Shown: positions 1 to 11,500 of the stretch, one piece after another | Layout of the letters: every line of letters begins with the position of its first letter | Numbering within the stretch: position 1 is the stretch's first letter | The notes under the pieces: model-generated | What the model saw: the letters and a program-made list of their open reading frames with translations, nothing else | Database searches by the model: none | What the model was told of the DNA's origin: nothing | Position numbers and translations under genes: made by a program | Assembly (NCBI GenBank): GCA_964036045.1 | Contig: OZ038380.1 | Location: forward strand, 119,174,699-119,238,698 | Length of the DNA: 64,000 bases | Reading direction: 5' to 3' | DNA from: Eutreptiella sp. 'Long Island Sound 2002' | Taxonomy: Eukaryota > Euglenozoa > Euglenophyceae > Eutreptiales > Eutreptiaceae

Positions 1-1374
1 CACAGCCGCAAACCAAAAAAAAAACACGCGCTGTGTTCTTGTGCCCAAACACAGGTGGAACACATGCGTTGCCCACCCTGCATGACCCAGAGCGCAGATC
101 ACACATACGGCAGCACGCCCGAGCCAGGTATGGGGAGAACAGCAGAAAGAAGGACCCTCGGCCATGAGTGGCACGGGACAAACATCAGAAGGGCAATGTG
201 CCATAGGAGGTATGCAAGACGACGTCAAGGACGGCAGGACAGCAGGCGGTGCAAGCATACCGAACAAAGAACACAACTCCCCTCGAACTCTAGTGGGGGT
301 ACGTGTAGTGGCCTCCCTGCTAGGCCACAGCCGCCTGGACAGGCTGTGTTCTCGTGCCTAATCGTAGGTGGGCCAAAGGTGCCATGACATGGGAAAAGTG
401 GCCAGATGACCCGGACGGGAAGGTGCGGAGGAGAACGCGCCGAGTGCACGGAAGAAGGGGAGTGGATAGGAGCGACCCGTGCAAGGAGCACAAAACGGTC
501 CCCGGATGGATGAGGATCCTGTGAACCCGCGCCACGGGGTTGCTGGCGGCCAGGTGGGGTATAAACATGGGATGAGGGATGGGAAGGGGGCACGGGGCTA
601 GGGAAGCGGTGTGGCACCGGCCACACAACGGCCCCATGTGATCGGCATACCACAGGACGCGGGGATTGGGCTGGTGACGGGAAGTGGTGAAGATGAACGG
701 GACATGGGATGGGAAGGGAGGCCGATAGCGCCAAGCAACAGCCCCCTGGGATTGGGAAACCAGTCGCCACGGAGTGCTGAACCATGGGTCAGCCATGGGG
801 AGTCTGACCACGGGAAGTCGGGAAAATGCCCTGAATCCCGGGACGGCCGTGAGGTGTCTGCAGGGGTGAGGGTTGACCCTGAGGTCCCCGGGTCAACCGC
901 CTAAATACACCTAGGTTCACGCGTGACCGGGACCTGGGGGAACGTGGAAAGGGTCGCCCCCTGGCCTCCAGCCGCGGATGGACAACAGCGAATTGCATCC
1001 GGGAGCCGAGTGGGTACTGCAACCCGTGAGGGATGGGGAGTGGTGGAATGTGGTTGACAGAGAGAAATGCTCCACTGTCGGCGAGGGCTATCCACACGAA
1101 ACCCTCCTGCAGGCGCCCGAAAGGCTGTGCTAGGGGGGGAAGGCCGGGGGATCCTTCGATGGGTGACCAGAAGGAGCTGAGACTGTGAGGGCAGCAAGTG
1201 AAGGACACCTACCGCTGGTCATGCCGGACGGGAACCTGGTTGAAAGTCTCGGGCCGTGAGGTGAGAAAGGGGTCGCCAGGGGAACTTATGGTGGAGAGCT
1301 CTCCTTCCCGCCAGAGACGGCCACCATGTAAAACAAGCAGAGAGATGGCAGATGAGGCCCCGGACGCGGCCGCC
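1..1374. other. GC-rich sequence without a recognised gene
   Basis: No ORF here has domain-like composition; overlapping frames on both strands are open only because the DNA is GC-rich. A short motif beginning CACAGCC and followed by GCTGTGTTC occurs at about 1-45 and again at 326-360. In the second copy CACAGCC (326-332) and GGCTGTG (342-348) form a 7-bp stem with a 9-base loop. The 325-base spacing suggests a degraded tandem or dispersed repeat. I cannot assign it to a family. Confidence 0.4.
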
Positions 1375-1375
1375 T

Positions 1376-1400
1376 TTACTTACTTACTTACTTACTTACT
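1376..1400. repeat. (TTAC)n microsatellite
   Basis: About six uninterrupted TTAC units. It lies at the change from GC-rich DNA (left) to more AT-rich DNA (right), so it may mark an old element boundary, as tetranucleotide runs do at 39034-39049. Confidence 0.9.
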
Positions 1401-2240
1401 GCCTTGCATGCCCGCGGTCGCGCCAAAGAGCCACTTTTGCACATCGATGACCGTCATCATTCTGTTGTTATGTGTGTATTGCATTTACTTATTGGGCTTG
1501 AGAATATATATCGAAGTTCCTTGGTGTGCATGCAACACGCCTAACCCCGCACCAAAGGAACAAGGAACAGGAGGTACTCAATAACGCTAAAACTAACATA
1601 GCATTGAAAGGCAAGAGCCAACCAGATGGTGAGGAGGTGTGGCGGCTGCTTACAAATTGGAGTGTGATCGCGAAAGTAATGAAACTTCCATCATAAGCGC
1701 GCGCCGTTGTTGAGCAAATGTCTGTCTTACTAACTCATATGTACCGCTGGGAAATCCAGCTCGAAGTGTTGAAATGCGCTGGTGTTGCCAAGCGTTTTCA
1801 ACGTATAATGTGCCTGACCGTAAGGTCCCCATATTTACTTTGGCTTTGCAAAGATGCCAAAAGGGTGTTCACTAGTATACGCCCATGGGGTGCCGCAATG
1901 CTTTGCGGTGATATTGTTGAGACAATCAATTACATCCATAACGATGGCTTCCTCCCGAACAGTGCCCGTGGAGGTGGTGGCAGGGATGTGGATGGGAACG
2001 ACAGACGCCTCCTCAACCACGCTCATGAGGGAGCGTTGCTGTATAAATAACTCCCGCGTTGGGACGGACGGCCAAACAAGGATGGTGCTATCCAACTCCA
2101 AAAATTTGCGGATGGCGTACAATCGGACTCAGACGTGTGAACAAATGCTACCATTGTTCATCTTCTGCGTGTCATGTGACCCCTTTGCCTTGAATTTTTG
2201 CCGTGCAATGGTTAGGTGGTCAGTAACAACCTTCATTGTG
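1401..2240. other. no recognised gene
   Basis: Mixed-composition sequence with only short ORFs in several frames. I see no domain, splice structure or repeat that I can name. Confidence 0.4.
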
Positions 2241-2471
2241 GAGTTCAACCGTAGGTTCAACCGCTGAAACACATGGAAACCATGATGTTGCCCCGGTTGC
2301 CTAGTGTGTTGCGCCTGGTTGAACCACTTCTACCCTCCGCTTTGTTTCCGTCTAGTGATGGTGGGTGCACCCACCCCCCAAGCCTAGGAAGAATTTCTTC
2401 AATTCCAACAATTTCAACGTTTCCTCGCTCAACAAGAGGCTGGACAAGCCCCACAATGTCAACCTCGTAGT

Positions 2472-4009
2472 GTGGAATGGGAGAGGGGATCACCTTCGCC
2501 AAGTCAAATCCAGGCCTCTCTGGCGCCGCAATTGCCGCCTCCCCGCGCGCCCAACGTCCTGCAAGGTGAAGCGTTGGAGCAAGCATGGGCGTTGGATTCC
2601 CTGGTCCGCGAGGAGGTTCTAAAGTACCAACATGCCCACCTGGATGCTAGCCTTGCACAACCCACGCCACAATGGGCTTGGCTCAAGGATATCACGCCAG
2701 CCTACCTCCACAAGCGCGCACTCCGAATGTGGATTGACAAGAATCGTGAGCAAAACATTTCGGGTGAGACGTCGTGGCCATGGACAACACCGTGCCTCTC
2801 AGAGACCAACTGGTTTCCTTGGAAGGTGTTGTGCATTGCGAACAAAGGCAAGATGGGGGCAATGACGTTGAAGGAGGAAGGACGTTATGCTTTGTACTAG
2901 ATTTGGGAGCAATTGAATCTTGGCGCTGCGGAAGAGGCGGCATGGATCTTGGGATCCATGGCTGGATGCAGTGGGCGGCATGTCTCTGGCACCGGATGCA
3001 AATTCTGGTTCAAACCACTTGATGAACTACCACTCAATTGGTGGGATTAACTGCGCTCCGCTGAGTACCGCTCAACGCCACCTTCGCTATTGACCTGTGG
3101 CGGGACCATCTCTTGTGGCGGGAAACCCCACAGCACACAAGGAAAGAAGAAGGACGCAGGGGCAGCACAAGTGTTCGCTGCGGGTTCCGCAAGTGTGGGA
3201 CACACCATGGCGCCAATAGTGCCAAAGGAGGTCCTGCAAGCATGTGTTGCGCCGCTCGTACGCTTCGTGTGGTTCAACCGGGAACTGTGATGGTACAACG
3301 GGTTCGGCCGACCCGTTGTACCGGTTTCTACTGCGGTTGAACCGGTTTCCTCGCATCGCTCCCTCTTCCGTGCATGACCAAAAGTTGCAATCGTGCTACT
3401 ACTTGTTGATAGTTAACAGCGCCAAATGTGCCGAATGATATGCTGGTGGTTAATGGGCCAGGCATCATGGTGCAAGGCCGTTGGTCACCGCAACCCCTTG
3501 ACGAGTGGTTTGGCACAACCCCTCAAATTGGAGACGTTGTCAATGCATTGTGTGCCTGTTGGAAGAGCATGCTATACCGCGCTCAAAAGGAGATTGACAA
3601 TGGGGATGTGGCGGGGAGTCCAATGCGTTTCGGAGTTGGCGGTGGCGGGGGTGTGGCACAACAAGGAGTCCGCGCGCGCGCCAATGGTCTTGGGGCAAAC
3701 ACCCAAATCCGGGAGTACCTGTCAAATGTTCGACTTCACCAACACCGAGAGTCTCCTTGGGCCGCCAAAGCAAGTTGTTCCAGGAGTTCTGGGAGAGCTT
3801 GAACAAGTTCAAGGAGGAAGGAGGCACCTCCGGCGAGGCCTGCGTACAACGTTATCGGGTAGAAGCTCCTTGCACACCACCACCGCCAATCCCAAAAGCT
3901 TCGGGGAAAGCAACCCCAACGGGCGAAGTGATTCGTAAATGCCGTTCAAGCGCAAGCGCAAGAGGCGAAGCCCAAGACAAAGCAAGCTCGGAAACCCAAG
4001 TTCAAGCCT
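2472..4009 (+). pseudogene. decayed coding tract of unknown function
   Basis: Protein-like stretches occur in shifting plus-strand frames. From 2472 to 2900 there is a Trp-rich 142-residue ORF, from 3428 to 3802 a 124-residue ORF, and from 3757 to 4009 a Lys/Ser/Pro-rich ORF. Residue composition is balanced in the first two, which suggests former coding sequence rather than low complexity. No frame stays open and I recognise no family. A foldback repeat at 3270-3352 interrupts the tract. It may be the upstream part of the same broken gene or element as the Lys/Glu-rich ORF and the dioxygenase-like relic downstream, since all read rightward. Confidence 0.3.
3270..3352. repeat. foldback repeat, GGTTCAACCGG type, copy 1
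   Basis: The left end reads TGGTTCAACCGGGAAC and the right end contains CTGCGGTTGAACCGG, so the ends are inverted copies. The middle holds a second inverted pair, GTACAACGGGT and ACCCGTTGTAC. About 80 bases long. It closely resembles the repeat at 4325-4404. Confidence 0.65.
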
Positions 4010-4324
4010 AGTGGTGTCCAAAGCAAGAAGCGGAAAAAGGTTACGGACTCGGATGATGGTGGTGACGAGTCAAGCCCCATCCTCACCGACGGGAGTGAGG
4101 ATACTGAGGATTCCCCACTCAAACCACCAACTACGAAAAAGTCAAAGGTGAAACAAAAGAGCAGAAGCCGTTGAAGAAAACCAAGAAAGGAGATGGTGCA
4201 CCGAAGGAGACGGAATCCGTGAGCGCCGAGGACAAAATTGCAGATTACCCGCTCGAGGAAGAGGCGCCTGCACCTCAGACAAAGGACCCAGATCTCAAGA
4301 TGAAGACGTTTTAGAAAAGGTGTG

Positions 4325-4404
4325 TGGTTCAACCGGCTCTTGTGATGGTTCAACAGGTTCAACCGCAGGTTTCTCCCGGTTTCTACTACGGTTGAACCAG
4401 TTTC
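4325..4404. repeat. foldback repeat, GGTTCAACCGG type, copy 2
   Basis: Same layout as the copy at 3270-3352: GGTTCAACCGG at the left, GGTTTCTACTACGGTTGAACC at the right in diverged form, and extra GGTTCAAC motifs between. Single motifs also occur near 2243, 2254, 2317, 5912 and 6301, where GCGGTTCAACCGC is a perfect palindrome around one central base. Confidence 0.65.
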
Positions 4405-4572
4405 CCCACATTAGCTTTGTGTCACCAATAGCAGCAAGCTCGACTTCAACAACTGGAGGTGCGAAGTGACGCACATCAGAAGCGTGAGGAGGCCCGCCAG
4501 AGGTACAATGTCCCGCCCAAGGTTGCCATTCGGTGGGTTCTTGTCTAAGAGGGTGGCACAACCCAAGTATAT

Positions 4573-5238
4573 TTGGGAGCGGTTTGCAAGCCTTCAAAGA
4601 CCGGCGCAAGGCCGGGCGCAGGTGAGGAGTTGGTCCGCATCCCGCCGCGACAAGGTCCACTTGATGAAGGGTCGCAAGTGAAGGCAGTCACATGGGCCGG
4701 CATCGCAATCCTGAAGAAGACCTCCTCAACCTCGGAAGAGGAGGCCACAAAGGCACTGGGAGAGTTGCGCTTGGCAGTGGTGAAGGGCAAGAGGGAGGTG
4801 AATGCGGAGGAGAAAGATGTCCCAAAGTGGAGTGGCACCCACAATAAGGAGCAATCCGAGGAGAATGTGGTTGTGGAGGGAGCACCAATGGTTGAGGACA
4901 CTGCATGCGTGAAAAAGGAGGCGACGGATGAGGTTTCGGAGGAGGGTGCGGAGGAGGGACCAAGTTGGAAAGTTTGGGAGGAAATGAAGGTTGAGTCCGT
5001 GGAAGAGGCAAAGTTGGATGAAGAACCAAAGGGGGATGTCGGGACGCAATGCGAAAGTGGGGACAACTCTACGAGTGGAGACAATACAACAAGGTGGGAC
5101 AATAGAAGGAGTGGCCAGAAGGCAACAAGTGGCACCGGTGACGCCAAGCCAATGCCAAGTGGGGACGTTGCAAGCTCATCAAGTGCTGCCTTGTTGGTGC
5201 CCACGCAAGGGACTGCACACTTGTCGGATCTCAAATGA
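4573..5238 (+). CDS. Lys/Glu-rich hypothetical ORF
   Basis: A 221-residue open frame, charged and dominated by Glu, Lys, Ser and Thr, ending in a Ser-rich tail and the stop at 5236-5238. The listed start is only the first possible codon after an upstream stop, so the true 5' end is unknown and may lie in a spliced exon. There is no signal peptide, membrane segment or recognisable domain. Such composition is typical of disordered linkers. It lies between the decayed tract at 2.5-4.0 kb and the dioxygenase-like relic at 5.5 kb on the same strand, so it may be the linker of one larger broken protein. Function unknown. Confidence 0.35.
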   Translation: MGAVCKPSKTGARPGAGEELVRIPPRQGPLDEGSQVKAVTWAGIAILKKTSSTSEEEATKALGELRLAVVKGKREVNAEEKDVPKWSGTHNKEQSEENVVVEGAPMVEDTACVKKEATDEVSEEGAEEGPSWKVWEEMKVESVEEAKLDEEPKGDVGTQCESGDNSTSGDNTTRWDNRRSGQKATSGTGDAKPMPSGDVASSSSAALLVPTQGTAHLSDLK

Positions 5239-5506
5239 CTCACCGGCGCCATAGGGAAACTGAAGTGGTGGTGGACAAAGGAGGCGCATGGGACGCTCTA
5301 TTGCCGACAACCCTTTGGGGCGGTGCATGGGTATCCCACATACCGCACCACCGTCGGCGTTGTGCGCCGCATTTGAGCGTAATGTCGGTTTTGTTAAGTG
5401 TCTGAAAGCATATCTATGGGAACATTTTCGGGCATCTCAAAGACCGCCATTACGATCGTGCATGGGGACCTCCACCGCCCCATGACGTCACACTTTCACC
5501 TTCGGG

Positions 5507-6001
5507 ATGACTCTGCAATTCGTGCGGAGTTGTGTGTCAGGGACTTTGAGGGGGGGGAATTTCGGACAGGGGGGGCTAATCCATGCTCATGGACTGACAC
5601 CAGAAGGGGGTGTGTTGTATGAAAGAGGTCCTGTAGTGGCTCACATTGTGAATCCGCTCGATGGTGTCATATTCAATGTGTGGCGCCCTGATTGTGCACT
5701 TCCGTGGCGCGGAGAGCGGTATGCCATTGTGATGTATACAGGTGTGACATGGGACAAAGTGCCCGCTGTCTTGCAACGCCGTATTTACGAGTTGAACATT
5801 CATTCCGAACACATTTTCTTCATTAGTGCGCATTTCCTCTTGTTTGTTGCCCTCCGTGCGCGCTACGCTCCACGCCGCCTGGTTCAAGTGGGTCATTTTC
5901 GGCGTTTGAGCCCGGTTGAACGGAAGGTAGCGCGCGCCAACAAAATCATGCATTTTGGCACAACCAAACATGCTCGTGCCATGTCTTTCGCTCTCAGATG
6001 A
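5507..6001 (+). pseudogene. possible 2-oxoglutarate/Fe(II) dioxygenase-like relic
   Basis: The 164-residue frame contains a Gly-rich beta-strand-like stretch followed, at about residues 63-80, by a segment ending PWRGERYAIVMYT. In double-stranded beta-helix dioxygenases of the TET/JBP-like and related 2OG-Fe(II) groups, a Phe/Asn-x-x-x-Pro-His segment followed by a Gly-Glu-Arg-Tyr strand and Tyr-Thr carries the distal iron-ligand His and the 2OG-binding Arg. Here the expected His position reads Asp (sequence RPDCALPW), so the site looks lost. The N-terminal iron-binding HxD cannot be placed in this frame; a neighbouring frame just upstream contains HFHLRDD, suggesting a frameshift. The family assignment is inference from motif spacing. 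Confidence 0.33.
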
Positions 6002-6014
6002 CTTAAAGTTCAAC

Positions 6015-8022
6015 AAAAGTGTGAATGACCACCATTTTCCTCTTTCTTAGGCTTGCACCAACACACAATATCATGTTTCTCATTGTCCTAAAAAATGCTT
6101 GCGTGGCGTGTGGTGCGACCGGGGCTTCGAACTAGGCATACACTAGGGGGTTAAAAAGCTCATACAAGTTGCACAAAATTCAGGATCCCATTGGTTGCCA
6201 GGGTAGAGACAAGTCGTAGGTGCGCAACGCGGAGGTGGCTCCCTATTTAAAACCCAAGGAAAACCTGAAATGCACCATATGATTGGAAGACGGTGGGAGA
6301 GCGGTTCAACCGCATGAGAAGGGGGTCGAGTAGGGTTCAACTAGGTGTGTTGTGCAATTTCTGGGACGTAGGGTCACAATACCATATCTCCTTGAGCATT
6401 GCGAGCAAGAAGCTACCCATAGGTGCTATAGCCATATCTGCTGTACGCCCGGATATATGCCCCATACCAGTCCTCGAGGTTGCCTGTCTCCCTTTTTCCC
6501 CTTAGCAGATAAAATGGCACGTCACAAGAAGCAAGCAGGAACATACCCCATATTGGGTCACCCATCGATCTCCCATTGTAAGGCGAGGGTGCGTGGGGAC
6601 ATAACCTATTCGAGGTGGGTTCCTATACCCTTTCCAAATTGCCCTTAATCTTGGATTCCGGGCCCACACAACCCCAGAGGTGAAATGAGGGGGAGAGGGA
6701 GTTGGGGACTATTGGGGTCAAAAAGAGGGCCAGTCATTCCAAAAGTGATCACTCCAAGAATTATGTCTCAAATTTCCAAGACAGATGGGCTTTGGGCTTT
6801 TGCATGAAAGAAACCCAGCGCGTTAAGTCCCTGTATCAACAAGAGCTTGAGTTCAAAGCACAAGAAGAGCATTTTGAACGCCTCCAGCCTTGAAGCGCAC
6901 GAAAAATGGGCAAAAGGGCCAAAATGCCAATATCCGGACATATATACCCATGGGGCACCAAGGCCCAAATAAGATGGCATTTTGCACAATTGAAGGACCC
7001 ATAGTATGTGTCTACAAACATGCTTACTATGGATCAAGTCGTTATTTGGATCCAAAGTCAATCATGCATGTATATGGGTATGTGTGCAAAATCAGGAAAT
7101 GGTAGGCGGGCCCAAAAGGCAATATGATATAAAACAAAAAAAAAGCTTGGAAAAATCAAACAAGCTATACACGATGTCAGTCGTTATCTCTACCGTTCAT
7201 ATTGCTCTGGTTCCCGCATCAATTAACCGTGGCTTCAAGAACAAGCCTTGGCGCTACGGCCACTTTGGCCAACGTTGATAGGAAAAGTTGTCTTTTCAAA
7301 CGACCATGTTTCGATAGGCATTGAATTCTGTGGTGCCATCATTGCGTTAATTGCAATATCCAAAATTTGGTCTTTGGAGCTTTGTGGTCAGATATTTACG
7401 TTCATGCTCACTAGTACACAAACTCAGTGTTTGTACACGATAAAAACGCGGGCTTTTCGCACTGTCCAGTGTCTCGAAACACCCTTGTAAGCCGCTACCC
7501 CAAAAGAAGGGATATGCTCATGTGAAAAGGGGTATGAAAAGAAGGCATACGGGGGGCATTGTAGAGTTCCCGACGATCTCATGGTCCTTGGTAATCCTGA
7601 GTTTGGTGTCCTGACGGAAGAGTTTGCACGTGGACCTTCTCCCAGACGCGAAGGCAAAAAACTGTGGTCAGTACATCGGATAAAATTACTTTAAATACCC
7701 TACAGATCCAGCCTTTGACTTCCTTTCGTACCCTCAAGGGTACAGGAGAAACAGTCAAAAGAAAACTAGCCACGGAAGTGTGGCGCCGAACCGGGGGCAG
7801 GCAACGATGGGCAGCATTTTCACGGCGGCGACAAATCGGGTCAGAAGAATCGATTTTAATCGATTTCCCGCATAATTCGATCATCAAATTGAAATTCTAA
7901 AAATTCTACATTGATTTAATGGAATGGAAAGGTTAGGGACAGGATCAGTCCCATGCTTGGTTCCCACTGGACTGGAGAAGACATATCCCCACAGGCAGGA
8001 CAGGGGATACCCATGAGTGCCA
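6015..8022. other. no recognised gene
   Basis: Moderately AT-rich sequence with short ORFs only. I see no domain, tandem repeat or element boundary apart from the palindrome GCGGTTCAACCGC at 6301-6313 and a small ATCGATTTTAATCGAT repeat near 7852-7867. Probably intergenic or deeply decayed repeat sequence. Confidence 0.4.
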
Positions 8023-8033
8023 GGGAACCTTAG

Positions 8034-8565
8034 TAGTTAGGTAGTTACACTCGGTCGTGGAGAGGCGCCCCATGCTTCCCGCTGGCATTGCCGCTGTGAC
8101 GAACAGGAAGGGGCTCTGCGCTTGAAGAGGGGAGGCGGCTTACATCCCGCTAGACCTGACTGGTGGCCCCCAATAAAGCAGCCCCGGGCGGCACCGGGAG
8201 GGGTGATCGCCGCCAGCGTGATATGCCTGTCTCGCCGGGAGGGTGTGCTCCCGTGCTTGCGCAGGTCCCCTCCTCTGGGCGGAACCCTAGAGGTTCACCG
8301 GACTTCTTGGCGTATGCCGTTCCCAAGGCATGCATGCATGTTCTTGGTACTGGGGTTCCGAGAAGCTTGGGTATCGCACGCTCCGCCTCGAGTCCCAAAG
8401 CAGCGCAGGCCTGGGGATGCAGCCTTACCCCCGGGCTCCGGATCTCGTTTGGCCGGGTCACCAGCATGGCACGGGCTGCCTGAGTGCGCGGGCTATGGAC
8501 AGTGGGTTTCCGACTGTTGTGTGGTGTTTGTGTTTTGGTCCGGGTTGTGTTTGGGCTCGGGTCTC
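8034..8565 (-). repeat. E1 3' segment, shared with 38.5-39.05 kb
   Basis: About 500 bases that match, in the opposite orientation, the sequence at about 38500-39045. Shared blocks include GGAGGCGGCTTACATCCCGC, GACGAACAGGAAG, a run around CATGCATG, and GGCCGGGTCACC. In both copies the outer edge is a short tetranucleotide-like run (TAGTTAGGTAGTTAC here, CACCTACCTACCTACC there) next to ACTCGGTC. A simple-repeat tail at the outer edge is typical of 3' ends of non-LTR retroelements. Confidence 0.65.
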
Positions 8566-8569
8566 GGCT

Positions 8570-11500
8570 GCGCCCCGCCACTCCTGGCTGGGGTGTCGGG
8601 GTGTGTGTGTGTTCGTGAGCGCGCTCTGCTTGTGCCCCGCCACTGCTGGCTGGGGTGTGCGGCGTGGGTGTGTGTGCTTGGGCTCGGGTTTCGGCCGCGC
8701 CCCGCCACTCCTGGCTGGGGTGTTGGGTATGTGTGTGTTCGTGTGCTCGCTCCGCTTGTACCCCGCAACTCCTGGCAGGGGTGTGCGGCGTGGGTGTGTG
8801 TGCTTGGGCTCGAGTTTCGGCGGCGCCCCGCCACTACTGGCTGGGTTGTTGGGGTGTGTGTGTGTTTGTGTGCTTGTACCCCGCCATTCCTGGCTGGGGT
8901 GTGTGGTGTGGGTGTGTGTTTGGGCTCGGGCTTTGGCTGTGCCCCGCCACTCTTGGCTGCAGTGTTGGGGTGTGTGTGTGTTTCTGTGCCTCTTCCGCTT
9001 GTACCCCGCCACTCCTGGCTGGGGTGGGCGGCGTGGGTGTGTGTGCTTGGGCTTTGGTTTCGGCTGCGCCCCGCCACTCCTGGCTGGGATGTTGGGGGGG
9101 GTGTGTGTTTGTGTGACCGCTCCGCTTGTTCCCAGCCACTCCTCAGTTGGGTGTGTGGTGTGTGTGTGTGTGTTTGGCCTGGAGCTTTGGCTGCGCCCCG
9201 CCACTCCTGACCCGGGTGTTGTGGTGTGTGTGTGTTCGTGTGCGCGCTCCGCCTGTACCCCTCCATTCCTGGCTGGGGCGTTGGGGTGTGTGTGTGTTTT
9301 TGTGCCCGCTCCGCTTGTTCCCCGCCGCTCCTGGCTTGGCTGTGCAGTGTTGGTGTTTTTGCTTGGGCCCGGGTTTAGGCTTCGCCCAACCACACCTGGC
9401 TTGGCTGTCCGGGTGTGTGTGTGTTTGTGTGCCCGCCCCGCTTGTTCCCCGCCACTCCTGGCTGGGCCGTGCGGTGTGGGTGTGTTTGCTTGGGCTTGGG
9501 TTTCGGCTTCGCCCCGCCACTCCTGGCTTGGGTGTTAGGGGGTGTGTGTGTTTGTGTGCGCACTCCGCTTGTACCCCGCCACTCCCGGCTGGGGTTTGTT
9601 GTGTGGGTGTGTGTGCTTGGGCTCGGGTTTCGGTTGCGCCCCGCCACTGCTGGAATGTTGGGGTGTGTGTGTGTTTGTGTGCGCGCTCCCGTTGTACCCC
9701 GCCACTCCTGGCTGGGCTGTGTGGTGTGGGTGTGTGTGCTTGGTCTCTGGTTTCGGCTGCGCCCCGCTACTCCTGGCTGGGGTTTTCGGGTGTGTGTGTG
9801 GTGGTGTGCATGCTCCGCCTGTACCCCGCCACTCCTGGCTGGGGTGTGTGGTGTGGGTGTTTGTGCCTGGGCTCGGGTTTCAGCTGTGCCCCGCCACTCT
9901 TGGCACGGGTGTTGGGTGTCTGTGTGTTTGTGTGCGCGCTCAGTCTGTACCCCGCGACTCCTGGCTGGGCTGTGTGGTGTGGGTGTGTGTGTTGGGCTGA
10001 GGTTTCGGCTGCGCCCCTCGACTCCCGGCTTGGGTGCTGGGGTGTGTGTGTGTTTGTGTGCGCGCTCCGCTTGTACCCCGCCACTCCTGGCTGGGGTTTG
10101 TGGTGTGGGTGTGTGTGCTTGGGCTCGGGTCTCGGCTGCGCCTGGCCACTCCCTCCTGGGCTGTTGGGATTCGTGTGTGTTTGTGTGTGCGTTCCTTTTT
10201 TACCCCGCCACTCCTGGCTGGGGTTTGTGGTGTGGGTGTGTGTTTGGGCCCGGGTTTCGGCTGTGCCCCGCCACTCCTGGCTGCAGTGTTGGGGGGTGTG
10301 TGTGTTTCTGTGCCCCTTCTGCTTGTACCCCGCCACTCCTGGCTGGGAGGGGCGGCGTGGGTGTGTGTGCTTGGGCTTTGGTTTGGGCTGCGCCCCGCCA
10401 CTCCTGGCTGGGATGTAGGGGTGTGTGTGTGTTTGTGTGCCCGCTCTGCTTGGTCCCCGCCACTCCTGGGTGGGGTGTGCGTGATGTGTGTGTGTGTGTT
10501 TGGCCTGGGGCTTTGGCTGCGCCCCGCCACTCCTGGCCCGGGTGTTGGGGTGTGTTTGTGTTCCTGTGCGCGCTCCGCCTGTACCCGGCCACTCCTGGCT
10601 AGGGCGTTAGGGTGTGTGTGTGTTTGTGTGCCCGCTCCGCTTGTTCCCCGCCACTCCTGGCTGGGATTTGCGGTGTGGGTGTGTTTGCTTGGGCTCGGGT
10701 TTTGGCTTCGCCCCACCACTCCTGGCTGGGCTGTCCGGGTGTGTGTGTGTTTGTGTGCCCGCGCCCCTTGTTCCCCGCCACTCCTGGCTGGGTTGTGCGG
10801 TGTGGATGTGTTTGCTTTGGCTCGGGTCTCGGCTTCGCCCCGCCACTCCTGGCTGGGGTGTTGGGGTGTGTGTGTGTTTGTGTGCGCGCTCTGGTTGTAC
10901 CCCGCCACTCCTGGCTGGGTTGTGTGGTGTGGGTGTGTGTGCCTGGTCTCGGGTTTCGGCTGCGCCCTGCTACTCCCGGCTGGGGTGTTCAGGTGTGTGT
11001 GTGTGTTTTTGTGCGCGCTCCGCCTGTACTCCGCCACTCCTTGCTGGGGTGTGTGGTGTCGGTGTTTGTGCTTGGGCTCGGGTTTCGGCGGTGCCCCGCC
11101 ACTCATGGCTGGGGTGTTGGGTGTCTGATTGTCTGTGTGCGCGCTCCGCCTGTACCCCGCGACTCCTGGCTTGGGTGTGCAGTGTGGGTGTTTCTGCTTG
11201 GGCACGGGTTTCGGCTGCGCCCCACCACTCCCGGCTGGGGTGCTGGGGTGTGTGTGTGGTTGTGTGCGCGCTCCGCTTGTACCCCGCCACTCCTGGCTTG
11301 GGTTTGTGATGTGGGTGTGTGTGCTTGGGCTCGGGTCTCGGCTGCGCCCGGCCGCTCCCTGCTGGGGTGTTGGTGGGTGTGTGTGTGTTTGTGTGCCCGC
11401 TCCGCTTTTACCCCGCCACTCCTAGCTGGGGTGTTGGGGTGTGTGTTTGTGCTTGGACTCGGGTTTCGTCTGCGCCCCGCCACTCCTGGCCGGGGTGTTG

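Noticed and set aside
1198-1584. 128-residue ORF with a hydrophobic segment
   Set aside because: It contains the (TTAC)n microsatellite translated as Leu-Thr-Tyr repeats and spans a composition change. No other support.
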